Positions 26,430-35,409 of a DNA stretch of 49,756 bases are shown one piece after another. Within the stretch, counting starts at the first letter, position 1. Each line of letters opens with the position of its first letter. Below the pieces are notes generated by a model, which saw only the letters and a program-made list of their open reading frames with translations, was not told the DNA's origin and made no database searches. A program made the translations under genes and the position numbers. Origin of the DNA: Curtobacterium sp. MMLR14_010. Its GTDB lineage: Bacteria; Actinomycetota; Actinomycetes; Actinomycetales; Microbacteriaceae. Location: the NCBI RefSeq assembly GCF_001865015.1, contig NZ_MJGV01000025.1, positions 9,179 through 58,934 of the forward strand, in the 5' to 3' direction.

Positions 26430-27673
26430 GGGACGGGTACCAGGACGCCTTCCCGGAGGAGCCGACGGACCACGACGACGGCGTCGTCCTCGTCGAGCGC
26501 AGGGAGCGCCCCGACGGCGGAGGTCCCGCCGCCGTGCAGCGCCCGGACTGCCTCGAGGGCGACGCCGGGCAGCCGGAGCGTCTTCGTCGGCAGCACGATG
26601 ACGACCTGTCCCGCGTCCTCGCGGACGGCGGCGTGCAGTTCGTCGCGCCACCGGACCCGGTCGGCCCCGGTCAGCCCAGCGGCGACCTCCACCGTGCGCA
26701 ACGGGCGGACCGGCTCCGGACGGGTCGACCGGCGGAACCGGGACCCGACGCGCACCGCGACCTCGTCCACAGCGGAGCCGTCGGCCGCGGCCTCGAGCGA
26801 GGCGATGAGGTCCTCCGCCGCTGCACGGACGTCGTCGGCGATCTGTGCCGGGTCGGCGAGGTCGACGCCGAGGGGCAACGACCCCCGCAGTCGGTCCGAA
26901 CGGAGCGCCCGGCCGATGAGGTCGCGCGCCAGGTCGGCCCGGGTGACGGCCGGCATGCCGATCGTCAGGTGGATCGTGGTGCCGACCAGCGCCGTCGCCG
27001 AGTGCAGCCACCCACGCGGCAGGTACAGGGCGTCGCCGGGGGAGAGCACGGTGTCGATCGCGGGCTCCCCGGCGGCACGGGCGGCCACCGCCTCGCGACG
27101 GTCACCCCACGGCTCGTCGGCGAACGGCAGCTCGTGGACCGGCTCGTGGATGACCCAGCGCTTCTGACCGGCGATCTGCAGCACGAACACGTCGTGCACG
27201 TCGTAGTGGGGGTCGAAGCCGCGGGAGGACGCCGGGGTGATGTAGGCGTTGACCTGCGCTGGGTGCCCGAGCTCGGCGACGAGTCGTCGGGTGAACTCCT
27301 GCAGCGGCGGCCAGGTGCGGTGCAGCCCCTGGAGCACGATCGTCGACCCGGCGGCGAACTCGGCGAGCACCTTCTCGGAGCTGACCTGGTCACCGACCTC
27401 CGCGCCGTAGCCACCCGGCGCGGTGAAGGCGCTCGGCGCCAGGACCGAGCCCTCCTTCGCCATCCGGATGAACGGCGTGCGCAGGCCGCGGACCGAGAGC
27501 AGCTCGTCGGCGGCCTCGGTCGAGAAGAGGTCGTCGAACGTCGTGCCGAGGTCGGCGGCACTGCTCAGCAGCGCGCGCTTGCCCCAGTGGTCTGCGGCGA
27601 ACTCCGCGACGGAGACGGCGATGCACCGGTCGAGGGCGCTCGCCGTCTCCGTCGTGTCGGGCTCTCGGCTCAC
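26426..27673 (-). CDS. JmjC/cupin 2-oxoglutarate Fe(II) oxygenase (ribosomal-oxygenase-like)
   Basis: Predicted protein hydroxylase (415 aa) similar in layout to the YcfD/NO66 ribosomal oxygenases. The JmjC fold spans about residues 85-235: iron ligands H156 and D158 in FDPHYDVHDVF, H224 in YLPRGWLHSATA, and probable 2-oxoglutarate ligand K171 in QIAGQKRWVIHEP. A winged-helix-like C-terminal region follows, as in that family. Such enzymes hydroxylate Arg, His, Asn or Asp side chains in proteins. GTG at 27673 overlaps the stop of the repeat-peptide gene (GTGA). That coupling to a repeated Asn/His/Asp-rich peptide raises the possibility that the peptide, rather than a ribosomal protein, is the substrate. 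Confidence 0.83.
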   Translation of the reverse strand: MSREPDTTETASALDRCIAVSVAEFAADHWGKRALLSSAADLGTTFDDLFSTEAADELLSVRGLRTPFIRMAKEGSVLAPSAFTAPGGYGAEVGDQVSSEKVLAEFAAGSTIVLQGLHRTWPPLQEFTRRLVAELGHPAQVNAYITPASSRGFDPHYDVHDVFVLQIAGQKRWVIHEPVHELPFADEPWGDRREAVAARAAGEPAIDTVLSPGDALYLPRGWLHSATALVGTTIHLTIGMPAVTRADLARDLIGRALRSDRLRGSLPLGVDLADPAQIADDVRAAAEDLIASLEAAADGSAVDEVAVRVGSRFRRSTRPEPVRPLRTVEVAAGLTGADRVRWRDELHAAVREDAGQVVIVLPTKTLRLPGVALEAVRALHGGGTSAVGALPALDEDDAVVVVRRLLREGVLVPVP

Positions 27674-27942
27674 GCCGAGCCGTCCGCGCCGCCGTCGTGG
27701 CCGTTCGGGTTGGCACCGCCGTCTGCGGGGCCCTCCCCGGCGTCGGCGGAGCCGGCGTCAGCGGAGCCGTCAGCGCCGCCGTCGTGGCCGTTCGGGTTGG
27801 CGCCGCCGTCTGCGGGGCCTTCGCCGGCGTCAGCGGAGCCGTCGGCACCGCCGTCGTGGCCGTTGGGGTTCGCGCCGCCGTCCGCGGGGCCTTCGCCGGC
27901 GTTCTGGGCGTCCGTCGTGATGTCGTCGTCGTTGATGCTCAT
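27670..27942 (-). CDS. 90-residue peptide with three tandem Asn/Asp/His/Gly-rich repeats
   Basis: A small acidic protein. A 14-residue N-terminus (MSINDDDITTDAQN) is followed by three repeats of the 24-residue unit at residues 15-38, 39-62 and 68-90, with AGSAD inserted before the third. Each repeat contains ANPNGHDGGADGSA. ATG at 27942 has a good ribosome-binding site (GAGGGAG, spacing four). No signal peptide, membrane helix or cysteine is present. Several differences between repeats are synonymous third-position changes, so the amino-acid sequence has been conserved. The arrangement of short leader and repeated cores, coupled to an oxygenase gene, resembles a multi-core RiPP precursor. A structural or metal-binding peptide is an alternative. 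Confidence 0.75.
   Translation of the reverse strand: MSINDDDITTDAQNAGEGPADGGANPNGHDGGADGSADAGEGPADGGANPNGHDGGADGSADAGSADAGEGPADGGANPNGHDGGADGSA
27673..27900 (-). repeat. Three 72-bp coding tandem repeats
   Basis: The tandem units encode the three peptide repeats. The middle unit is extended by 15 bases. Base differences among units include GGT/GGC, GCC/GCG and CCG/CCC in the GANPNGHD segment, all silent. Confidence 0.9.
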
Positions 27943-28026
27943 GGAGCTCCCTCTCGTCAGTCGGCCGGAGTGCCGTCTGCGCCCGAGAGTAGGACGTCCG
28001 CCTGGCGACGGTCCAGGATTGGTCAG

Positions 28027-28455
28027 GTGAACGACGAGCGACCACCACACCACCGCTGGGGACTCATCGCGCTGGTCGCACTCGGCGGGGCGCTCGGCAC
28101 CGGTGTCCGCGCGGTGCTCGCGGGCCTGCTGCCCCCTGTCGACGGGGTGAGCTGGACCATCCTCGGCATCAACGTCGTGGGGGCGTTCTGCCTCGGGCTG
28201 CTCCTCGACGTCCTGGCGCGTCGTGGCCCGGACGTCGGACGACGTCGCACCGTCCGGCTGTTCGTCGGCACGGGGGTCCTCGGCGGCTTCACGACCTACA
28301 GCACGCTCGCCGACGACACCGCCCGGCTGCTCGACGTGGGACGGTGGGCCGCGGGGAGCGGGTACGCGCTGCTCTCCGTGCTGCTCGGGCTCGCCGCGGT
28401 CGTGGCGGGACTCTGGACGGCCGGGCGCGTGCGCGGGCAGGAGCGTGCACGGTGA
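28027..28455 (+). CDS. crcB: CrcB/FluC fluoride channel subunit 1
   Basis: Small membrane protein (142 aa, four helices) of the CrcB/Fluc family, which lets fluoride leave the cell. Hallmarks are GGALGTGVRAVLAGLL near the N-terminus, INVVGAFCLGLLLDVL, and the pore segment GTGVLGGFTTYSTLADDTARLL. GTG at 28027 was chosen since it begins the typical short N-terminus. The stop overlaps the second subunit gene (GTGA). Actinobacteria often encode two unequal FluC subunits that form a heterodimer. Confidence 0.88.
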   Translation: MNDERPPHHRWGLIALVALGGALGTGVRAVLAGLLPPVDGVSWTILGINVVGAFCLGLLLDVLARRGPDVGRRRTVRLFVGTGVLGGFTTYSTLADDTARLLDVGRWAAGSGYALLSVLLGLAAVVAGLWTAGRVRGQERAR

Positions 28456-28826
28456 GCCCGCTCGAGCTCCTGCTCGTCGCCGTCGGCGGTGGCGTCGGCG
28501 CCGCCCTGCGGTTCGTGCTGGACGGCACCGTCAAGGCGCGCGTCGCCGGTTTCCCGCTCGGCACGATGCTCATCAACGTCTCCGGGTCGTTCGTCCTCGG
28601 ACTGCTGACCGGGCTCGGCGAGGCGGGCGCCCTGCCGATCCCGGCAGTCGCGGTCCTCGGCACGGGCATGATGGGTGGGTACACGACGTTCTCGACGGCG
28701 AGCGTCGAGACCGTGCAGCTCCTCCGATCCGGCAAGACCCGGCTCGCCGTCCTGAACGGCCTCGGGATGCTCGTCGTCTCGGTCGGCGCAGCCGCGCTCG
28801 GCCTCTGGATCGGAAGGAACCCATGA
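28452..28826 (+). CDS. crcB: CrcB/FluC fluoride channel subunit 2
   Basis: Second fluoride channel subunit (124 aa, four helices), with GGGVGAALRFVLDG, GTMLINVSGSFVLGLLTG and LGTGMMGGYTTFSTASVETV. The Asn in INVSGSF and the Phe-rich TTFSTAS segment match the fluoride pathway of the family. GTG at 28452 overlaps the first subunit. The downstream phosphatase starts within its stop (ATGA), so three genes are coupled. Confidence 0.88.
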   Translation: MSPLELLLVAVGGGVGAALRFVLDGTVKARVAGFPLGTMLINVSGSFVLGLLTGLGEAGALPIPAVAVLGTGMMGGYTTFSTASVETVQLLRSGKTRLAVLNGLGMLVVSVGAAALGLWIGRNP

Positions 28827-29425
28827 CCTCGGAACGCCCCGGCGAACTCGTCCTCGTCCGCCACGGCGAGACGGAGTGGTCCAAGAGCGGCCAGCACACC
28901 GGCCGCACGGACATCCCGCTCACCGACAACGGCATCGAACAGGCGGAACGGGCCGGCCGCTACCTCGCCGACCGTGACTTCGCCCTCGCGCTGTCCAGCC
29001 CCCTGCAGCGCGCCCGGGCCACGGCGGCGCTCATCGGCGTCGACCCCGAGCTCGACGACGACCTGTACGAGTGGGACTACGGCGCCTACGAGGGCCTGAC
29101 CACGCCGCAGATCAAGGTGCAGCGCCACGGACCGTGGGACCTCTGGACCGACGGGGTCCCGGCCGGTGCCACGCCGGGGGAGAACGCCGCGGAGGTCCGG
29201 GTCCGGGCAGAGCGCGTGCTCAACCGTGCCCGGCCGTTCCTCGCCGAGGGGCACGACGCCGTGTTCATCGCCCACGGGCACGTCCTGCGCGCGATCGGTG
29301 CCGCGTGGATCCGCCTCGCACCGCAGGACGGCGCGGTGCTGAAGCTCGGCACGGCCTCGGTCAGCATCCTCGGCTACGAGCACGGCCGCCCGGTCATCGA
29401 CGCCTGGAACCTGCAGCCGCGCTAG
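28823..29425 (+). CDS. Histidine phosphatase family protein (phosphoglycerate-mutase-like)
   Basis: Cytosolic phosphatase/mutase-like enzyme (200 aa). The catalytic motif is LVLVRHGETEW (R13-H14), the second Arg lies in SSPLQRARATA, and the second His in FIAHGHVLRAI. Length is that of small broad-specificity phosphatases rather than full phosphoglycerate mutase. ATG at 28823 follows GGAAGGA and overlaps the crcB2 stop. The substrate is unknown. Its stop codon overlaps the convergent GNAT gene stop at CTAG. Confidence 0.85.
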   Translation: MTSERPGELVLVRHGETEWSKSGQHTGRTDIPLTDNGIEQAERAGRYLADRDFALALSSPLQRARATAALIGVDPELDDDLYEWDYGAYEGLTTPQIKVQRHGPWDLWTDGVPAGATPGENAAEVRVRAERVLNRARPFLAEGHDAVFIAHGHVLRAIGAAWIRLAPQDGAVLKLGTASVSILGYEHGRPVIDAWNLQPR

Positions 29426-29847
29426 TCGTCCGCCCCGAGCACCATCGCCATCCCGAGGCTCGGGGCGACGTCGTCCAGGCCGAGCGACCGGTAGAGCCGC
29501 TGCCCGGGCGGATCGCCGATGAGCGACAGGTAGGCGCCCTCAGGGGCCCGGGCGCGGACGTCGGCGATCAGCCACTCGACGACCCTGCGGCCGAGCCCCT
29601 GGCGCTGGTGGCCCGGGTCGGTGGCCATGTCGACGACGTGGAAGTACCACCCGCCGTCGCCGATGACCCGGCCCATGGCGACCGGCACGCCGCCGGCGTC
29701 GACCACGTGGCACGCCGACCAGCTGCCGGTGATCGCGGCGGCACCCTGGTCGGCGCGCACCGGGGTCAGCCCGGAGTCGCGTCGGAGTCGGAGGTAGTGC
29801 GTCAGCGGCGGCGGGCCCTCGACGAGGCGCAGGGCGTTCGTGTCCAT
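29422..29847 (-). CDS. GNAT family N-acetyltransferase
   Basis: Acetyl-CoA-dependent acetyltransferase (141 aa) with the acetyl-CoA loop VDMATDPGHQRQGLGRRVVEW (Q/R-x-x-G-x-G/A form) and C-terminal GDPPGQRLYRSLGLD. ATG at 29847 with AGGA about eight bases upstream is preferred to GTG 29871. The acceptor cannot be inferred. It converges on the histidine phosphatase gene, sharing the palindrome CTAG at the two stops. Confidence 0.8.
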   Translation of the reverse strand: MDTNALRLVEGPPPLTHYLRLRRDSGLTPVRADQGAAAITGSWSACHVVDAGGVPVAMGRVIGDGGWYFHVVDMATDPGHQRQGLGRRVVEWLIADVRARAPEGAYLSLIGDPPGQRLYRSLGLDDVAPSLGMAMVLGADD

Positions 29848-29907
29848 GGGCCCGATCCTGCCCGAGGACACCGGTCAAGCGACACCCCGGTCACACCGGA
29901 GCCCCGG

Positions 29908-30975
29908 TCAGACGGTGCGGATCGTGCTCGTGGCGCCCAGCGCCCGCCCGCGGCGTCGCTCGATGACCCGTCCGACGACGAGCAGCGCGACGCTGACCAG
30001 GGCGCCGAGGGTCGTCTGCGCGATCCGGTCGAGCGCCAGGAGCTCCGGTGCCTCCGGCAGGCTCAGCCACGAGACGGCGAGCGCGAGGGGCGTCAGGAAG
30101 AGCAGGCACACGGCGTAGTGGCGTGCCACGAAGATCTCGGCGAAGAACTGCCCGACCACCGCGATGACGACGATCCACCACAGGCCCGGCTCGAGCAGCA
30201 GGATGCCGACCGCGATGACCGTGCCGCCGACCGTGCCGACGAGGCGCTGCACCGCCCGGGCGACCGTGTGCCGCTGTCGGAGCGCCGGGAGGATCGACAC
30301 CACCGCGATGACGGCCCAGTACGGGTGCCCGAGCCCGGGGACGGACTCGGCGACCGCCCCGGCGACGAGGGCACCGACGACGTTGAGCGCGACGGTCTCC
30401 CAGAGCGCGGCGGTCCTGAGCACCGCCAGGTCGCGGTGCTTCCGGTCGCCGAGCGGGCGGAAGGCGTGCGGGGCGCGGGGGTGGCCGACCCGACGGACCA
30501 CGGCGCCGGACATCGCGACGAGCCACGCCCACACCACGGACCCGAGGATGATCGCGGCCACGAGGGGCAGGTCCGACGGCCGGAGCGGCACGAGCGCCGA
30601 GACCACGAAGGCGAAGACGGGGAAGATCGGCTGCGCCGGGACCGCCCGCAGCGCGCTGAGCGTGCCGATCGCCACGACCAGGACGACCACGAGCCCCACC
30701 GCCTGCAGCCACAGCGGTGACCCGACGAGCCCGACGCCGATGCCTGCGGACATGCACAGCGTCTGCAGCGCCCCGGCCACCCCGGTGGTGACGGCCCGCT
30801 GTCGGTAGGGCTCGGTCTGCCCGAAGACCGCCGTGAACCCGGCGAACATCGCGAAGGCCGCGTACTGAGGCAGGCCCAGGGCGATGAGCAGGGCGAGCGG
30901 TGCCCCGCCGGCGATCGCGGCACGTGCCGCGCCCTCGAGGTTGACGGTGCGGGACGAGTGTGGCGGCTTCTGCAT
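29908..30975 (-). CDS. FUSC-family membrane protein
   Basis: Integral membrane protein (355 aa) with two blocks of about four to five helices separated by a charged loop ([20 protein letters not shown]), the typical half-repeat of the fusaric-acid-resistance/aromatic-acid-exporter family. Conserved-looking segments are [17 protein letters not shown] and [18 protein letters not shown] followed by [14 protein letters not shown]. It may export small aromatic compounds. It is divergent from leuC. Confidence 0.75.
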   Translation of the reverse strand: MQKPPHSSRTVNLEGAARAAIAGGAPLALLIALGLPQYAAFAMFAGFTAVFGQTEPYRQRAVTTGVAGALQTLCMSAGIGVGLVGSPLWLQAVGLVVVLVVAIGTLSALRAVPAQPIFPVFAFVVSALVPLRPSDLPLVAAIILGSVVWAWLVAMSGAVVRRVGHPRAPHAFRPLGDRKHRDLAVLRTAALWETVALNVVGALVAGAVAESVPGLGHPYWAVIAVVSILPALRQRHTVARAVQRLVGTVGGTVIAVGILLLEPGLWWIVVIAVVGQFFAEIFVARHYAVCLLFLTPLALAVSWLSLPEAPELLALDRIAQTTLGALVSVALLVVGRVIERRRGRALGATSTIRTV

Positions 30976-31068
30976 GACCCGGCCATCCTCTCACCGCGAC
31001 ACGTGTCGGCGAACGCTGGGCGAGCCTCCCGGCCGCGGTGGAGCGACCACGGGGCGGGGTGGGCCGGT

Positions 31069-31078
31069 TGGTATACCA
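31069..31078. promoter_or_regulatory. TGGTATACCA palindrome upstream of leuC
   Basis: A perfect 10-bp palindrome 66 bases before the leuC start, in the divergent spacer with the FUSC gene. GntR/HutC and DasR-type sites have a similar TGGT...ACCA layout. IclR-type LtbR/NdgR proteins control leuCD in other actinobacteria, but I cannot match this site to a known motif. Confidence 0.45.
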
Positions 31079-31144
31079 GTGGTAGCATCGCTGCACCGCA
31101 CCGCAACAGCGGGGTGGACGGACACGAACCGAAGGGTCGAGAGC

Positions 31145-32581
31145 ATGGGCAGGACGCTCGCCGAGAAGGTGTGGGACGACCACGTCGTCGTCAAGGGCGA
31201 GGACGGCAACCCCGACCTCCTCTACATCGACCTCCACCTCGTGCACGAGGTGACCAGCCCGCAGGCCTTCGACGGGCTGCGGCAGGCCGGTCGCCCGGTG
31301 CGTCGCCTGGACCTCACGATCGCGACCGAGGACCACAACACGCCCACGCTCGCCATCGACCGCCCCATCGCGGACCCGACGAGCCGCATCCAGATCGAGA
31401 CGCTCCGTCGCAACTGCGAGGAGTTCGGCGTCCGCCTGCACTCGCTGGGCGACAAGGAGCAGGGCATCGTCCATGTGGTCGGGCCGCAGCTCGGCCTGAC
31501 CATGCCGGGCATCACCGTCGTCTGCGGCGACTCGCACACGTCGACCCACGGGGCCTTCGGCGCCATGGCGTTCGGCATCGGGACGAGCGAGGTCGAGCAC
31601 GTCCTGGCGACGCAGACCCTGCCGCTGAAGCCCTTCAAGACGATGGCCGTCACGGTCGAGGGCACGCTCCGGACCGGCGTCACCGCGAAGGACATCATCC
31701 TCGCCGTGATCGCGCAGATCGGGACCGGCGGCGGACAGGGCTACGTGCTCGAGTACCGCGGTTCGGCGATCCGGGCGCTCTCGATGGAGGGCCGGATGAC
31801 GATCTGCAACATGTCGATCGAGGCCGGCGCCCGCGCCGGCATGGTCGCACCCGACCAGACCACCTACGACTACGTCCAGGGCCGCGACCACGCCCCGACC
31901 GGTGCCGACTGGGACGAGGCCGTCGCGTACTGGGACACCCTCGCCACCGACGACGACGCGGTCTTCGACGCCGAGGTGTTCATCGACGCCGACACGCTGG
32001 AGCCCTTCGTCACCTGGGGCACGAACCCCGGCCAGGGCGTCTCGCTGTCGCAGTCCGTCCCGGACCCGGCCAGCTACGCCGACCCGAACGACCGCGCCGC
32101 GGCGTCCCGGGCGCTGGAGTACATGGACATCACCGCCGGCACCCCGATGAAGGACATCGCGGTCGACGCGGTCTTCATGGGGTCCTGCACGAACTCCCGC
32201 ATCGAGGACCTCCGGGCCTTCGCGTCCGTCATCAAGGGCCGCGAGAAGGCGCCGGGCGTCCGCGTCATGGTCGTGCCGGGGTCCGCCCGCGTCCGGCTCG
32301 AGGCCGAGGCCGAGGGGCTCGACAAGGTCTTCACCGACTTCGGTGCCGAGTGGCGGTTCGCCGGGTGCTCGATGTGCCTCGGCATGAACCCGGACCAGCT
32401 GGCGCCGGGAGAGCGGTGCGCGAGCACCTCGAACCGCAACTTCGAGGGACGCCAGGGCAAGGGCGGTCGCACGCACCTCGTGTCGCCGCTCGTCGCCGCA
32501 GCGACCGCGGTGCGTGGGACGCTCTCGAGCCCCTGGGACCTGACGAACGAGCACGAGGCTGCACTCGAAGGAGCCGTCTGA
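31145..32581 (+). CDS. leuC: 3-isopropylmalate dehydratase large subunit
   Basis: Isopropylmalate isomerase large subunit (478 aa), leucine biosynthesis, cytosol. The [4Fe-4S] cysteines are visible in [17 protein letters not shown] and [33 protein letters not shown] is the aconitase-family active-site signature. ATG at 31145 has GAAGGG eight bases upstream. The stop overlaps leuD by one base (TGATG), coupling the two subunits. Confidence 0.96.
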   Translation: MGRTLAEKVWDDHVVVKGEDGNPDLLYIDLHLVHEVTSPQAFDGLRQAGRPVRRLDLTIATEDHNTPTLAIDRPIADPTSRIQIETLRRNCEEFGVRLHSLGDKEQGIVHVVGPQLGLTMPGITVVCGDSHTSTHGAFGAMAFGIGTSEVEHVLATQTLPLKPFKTMAVTVEGTLRTGVTAKDIILAVIAQIGTGGGQGYVLEYRGSAIRALSMEGRMTICNMSIEAGARAGMVAPDQTTYDYVQGRDHAPTGADWDEAVAYWDTLATDDDAVFDAEVFIDADTLEPFVTWGTNPGQGVSLSQSVPDPASYADPNDRAAASRALEYMDITAGTPMKDIAVDAVFMGSCTNSRIEDLRAFASVIKGREKAPGVRVMVVPGSARVRLEAEAEGLDKVFTDFGAEWRFAGCSMCLGMNPDQLAPGERCASTSNRNFEGRQGKGGRTHLVSPLVAAATAVRGTLSSPWDLTNEHEAALEGAV

Positions 32582-33177
32582 TGGACGCCATCACCACCGT
32601 CACCGGGATCGCCGCACCGCTGAAGCGGTCGAACGTCGACACCGACCAGATCATCCCCGCCGTGTACCTGAAGCGCGTCACGAAGACGGGCTTCGAGGAC
32701 GCGCTGTTCTCCGGCTGGCGCCAGGACCCCGAGTTCGTCCTGAACCAGGAGCGGTACCAGGGCGCGAAGGTCCTGGTCGCCGGGCCGGACTTCGGCACCG
32801 GGTCGTCCCGCGAGCACGCCGTGTGGGCGCTCCGCGACTTCGGGTTCTCCGTCGTGGTCTCACCCCGTTTCGCGGACATCTTCAAGGGCAACGCCGGCAA
32901 GCAGGGCCTCGTCACCGCGATGGTCACCGAACCCGACGTGGAGCGGCTCTGGGCCGAGATCGAGGCCCACCCGGGGATCGAGGCCACGGTGGACCTCGTG
33001 ACGCAGCGCGTGTCGCTGGGTGATGTGGACGTGGCTTTCGAGATCGACGCTTACACTCGTTGGCGGTTGATGGAAGGGCTCGACGACATCGGGCTCACCC
33101 TCCGTGACGAGACCTCGATCACGGAGTTCGAATCCCGCCGTGGAAACTGGCGGCCGAAAACATTGCCGGTGAAGTAG
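32581..33177 (+). CDS. leuD: 3-isopropylmalate dehydratase small subunit
   Basis: Small subunit of isopropylmalate isomerase (198 aa), the swivelling domain that completes the active site with LeuC. Family signatures are [19 protein letters not shown] near the start and [20 protein letters not shown]. It overlaps leuC by one base and murA by one base (TAGTG), so an amino-acid gene leads directly into envelope genes in one transcript. Confidence 0.96.
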   Translation: MDAITTVTGIAAPLKRSNVDTDQIIPAVYLKRVTKTGFEDALFSGWRQDPEFVLNQERYQGAKVLVAGPDFGTGSSREHAVWALRDFGFSVVVSPRFADIFKGNAGKQGLVTAMVTEPDVERLWAEIEAHPGIEATVDLVTQRVSLGDVDVAFEIDAYTRWRLMEGLDDIGLTLRDETSITEFESRRGNWRPKTLPVK

Positions 33178-34544
33178 TGAACTCTCTCGTACAGGACGCA
33201 GCAGCAGCAGGAGCACGCGTGGGACTCAAGTCGGACGAGATCGTCATCCGCGGTGGCAAGCCGCTGGTCGGACGCATCGAAGTCCGTGGGGCCAAGAACC
33301 TCGCGACCAAGGCCATGGTGGCCTCCCTGCTCGGCGACACCCCGTCGATCCTCAAGGACGTCCCGGACATCTCCGACGTCAAGGTCGTCCGGGCGCTGCT
33401 CGAGGTGCACGGTGTGCGCATCACGGACCCTGCACGAGGCGAGCTCATCCTCGACCCGTCGAACGTCGAGTCGGCCCACTTCGCCGAGATCGACGCCCAC
33501 GCCGGCTCGAGCCGCATCCCGATCCTGTTCTGCGGCCCGCTGCTGCACAAGCTCGGCGAGGCATTCATCCCCGACCTCGGCGGCTGCCGCATCGGCGACC
33601 GTCCGATCGACTTCCACCTCGACGCCCTCCGGGCCATGGGTGCGGTCGTCGACAAGCAGATCTCCGGCATCCACATCACGGCGCCGAACGGCCTCAAGGG
33701 CGCGGACATCGAGCTGCCCTACCCGAGCGTCGGCGCGACCGAGCAGGTCCTGCTCTCCGCCACGCTCGCCGACGGCACCACCGAGCTCCGAAACGCCGCG
33801 ATCGAGCCCGAGATCATGGACCTCATCGCGATCCTGCAGAAGATGGGCGCGATCATCACGGTCGAGCCGAACCGCACGATCTTCATCGAGGGCGTGAAGT
33901 CGCTCCGCGGCTACACCCACCGTGCGATCAACGACCGCAACGAGGCCGCCAGCTGGGCCTCCGCCGCACTCGCGACCAACGGCGACATCTTCGTCGAGGG
34001 CGCGAAGCAGCAGGAGCTCATGACGTTCCTCAACGTCTTCCGCAAGGTCGGCGGCGGGTTCGACATCCAGGAGGACGGCATCCGGTTCTACCGGGAGCTC
34101 GAGGTCCTGAAGCCCGTCGTCATCGAGACCGACGTGCACCCCGGCTTCATGACCGACTGGCAGCAGCCGCTCGTCGTGGCGCTGACCCAGGCCGAGGGCC
34201 GCAGCGTCGTGCACGAGACCGTCTACGAGAACCGCTTCGGCTTCACCGACGCCCTCAACGAGATGGGTGCCGACATCGTCGTGCACAAGGAGGGGCTGCC
34301 CGGGCACGACCGCCGCGTCGCCCGCCGTCCGTTCGAGCAGGCCGCGGTCATCACCGGCCCGACCAAGCTGCACGGCGCGAACGTCCGCGTCCCCGACCTC
34401 CGTGGTGGCTTCAGCCACCTCATCGCGGCGCTGACCGCCGAGGGCGAGTCGCACATCACGAACGTCGGCATCATCAGCCGCGGGTACGAGCACTTCATCC
34501 CGAAGCTGCGCAAGCTCGGGGCGGACTTCGACTTCGCCGGCTGA
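33177..34544 (+). CDS. murA: UDP-N-acetylglucosamine 1-carboxyvinyltransferase
   Basis: First committed enzyme of peptidoglycan synthesis (455 aa), transferring enolpyruvate from PEP to UDP-GlcNAc in the cytosol. The N-terminal Lys-Asn pair is in EVRGAKNLATKAMVASLLGD. The loop Cys that fosfomycin alkylates is present in LGGCRIGDRPIDFH, so the natural Cys-to-Asp resistance change is absent. The start is uncertain: GTG 33177 (used here) overlaps leuD, whereas GTG 33219 has CAGGAG five bases upstream and would give a protein 14 residues shorter. Confidence 0.93.
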   Translation: MNSLVQDAAAAGARVGLKSDEIVIRGGKPLVGRIEVRGAKNLATKAMVASLLGDTPSILKDVPDISDVKVVRALLEVHGVRITDPARGELILDPSNVESAHFAEIDAHAGSSRIPILFCGPLLHKLGEAFIPDLGGCRIGDRPIDFHLDALRAMGAVVDKQISGIHITAPNGLKGADIELPYPSVGATEQVLLSATLADGTTELRNAAIEPEIMDLIAILQKMGAIITVEPNRTIFIEGVKSLRGYTHRAINDRNEAASWASAALATNGDIFVEGAKQQELMTFLNVFRKVGGGFDIQEDGIRFYRELEVLKPVVIETDVHPGFMTDWQQPLVVALTQAEGRSVVHETVYENRFGFTDALNEMGADIVVHKEGLPGHDRRVARRPFEQAAVITGPTKLHGANVRVPDLRGGFSHLIAALTAEGESHITNVGIISRGYEHFIPKLRKLGADFDFAG

Positions 34545-34545
34545 G

Positions 34546-35409
34546 ATGGCTGCACGATCGCACGGGGACGGGTCCGACCGCTCCGACGACGGCCGCGAGC
34601 TCGACGGGTCCGACCGCTCAAGCGGCGGCGCCCTCGACACCGTCACCACCGGCCTGCCCAACCCGGGCAGGCGGTGGAAGCGGGGTGAGCGCAACATCGC
34701 GTTCCGCATCACCTCGGTCTTCGTGATCCCGCTGTTCCGCTGGGTGTCGGCGTACCGCTGGCACGGGCCGAACCGTCTGCCCGAGCACGGGGCGTTCGTC
34801 CTCGCGCCGAACCACTACACGAACATCGACCCGCTCGTCGTCGGTACGGCGGTGTGGGTCAGCCGACGCCTGCCGCGGTTCCTCGCCAAGGCGTCGATCT
34901 TCCGCGTGCCGGTCGTCGGGCGTCTCATGACGGGCATGGGCCAGATCCCCGTCGAGCGGTCCGGGCGCACGCGCCTCAACGACCCGCTCGGCGGCGGCCG
35001 CAGCCTGGTCGAGCAGGGCGGCGCGGTGATCGTCTACCCGGAGGGCACGCTCACCCGTGACCCCGACCTGTGGCCGATGCGCGGCAAGACCGGCGCCGCC
35101 AGGATCGCGCTCGAGAACGACGTGCCGCTCATCCCGATGGCCCACTGGGGCACGCAGCGGATCATGCCGCGGTACTCCAAGCGGCTGCACCTGTTCCGCC
35201 AGGCGCACGTCGACGTCATCGTCGGCGAGCCCATGGACCTGTCGGCGTACCGCGGCAAGCCCCTCGACCAGCAGCTGCTGGCCGAGGTGACGGCGGAGCT
35301 GATGGCGCAGATCACCGCGCTCGTCGAACAGCTCCGCGGCGAGCAGGCCCCGGCGCAGCGCTGGGACCCGAGCGCGAACAACCAGAAGGAGACCGGCAAG
35401 TTTGAGTGA
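34546..35409 (+). CDS. plsC: 1-acyl-sn-glycerol-3-phosphate acyltransferase
   Basis: Phospholipid acyltransferase (287 aa), peripheral membrane. The HX4D catalytic motif is NHYTNIDPLV, the substrate-binding block is VYPEGTLTRDPDLW, and a membrane-associating stretch (FRITSVFVIPLFRWVSAY) precedes them. A short Ser/Asp-rich N-terminus contains a duplicated DGSDRS. It starts two bases after the murA stop. Converting lysophosphatidate to phosphatidate fits its pairing with gpsA. Confidence 0.9.
   Translation: MAARSHGDGSDRSDDGRELDGSDRSSGGALDTVTTGLPNPGRRWKRGERNIAFRITSVFVIPLFRWVSAYRWHGPNRLPEHGAFVLAPNHYTNIDPLVVGTAVWVSRRLPRFLAKASIFRVPVVGRLMTGMGQIPVERSGRTRLNDPLGGGRSLVEQGGAVIVYPEGTLTRDPDLWPMRGKTGAARIALENDVPLIPMAHWGTQRIMPRYSKRLHLFRQAHVDVIVGEPMDLSAYRGKPLDQQLLAEVTAELMAQITALVEQLRGEQAPAQRWDPSANNQKETGKFE

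Noticed and set aside
27673..27900. Collagen-like protein
   Set aside because: The repeats contain Gly but not the regular Gly-X-Y triplet needed for a collagen helix.
27943..28026. Fluoride riboswitch before crcB
   Set aside because: The 84-base spacer lacks the conserved crcB-motif core sequences, and the gene begins soon after the divergent peptide gene.
29848..29907. Terminator after the FUSC gene
   Set aside because: Only short ccggtca words and a 5-bp hairpin are visible; this is too weak to call.
33121..33140. tRNA-like GTTCGAATCCCGC word in leuD
   Set aside because: Only a T-loop-like sequence is present; no acceptor, D or anticodon arms flank it, and it is within the leuD coding frame.
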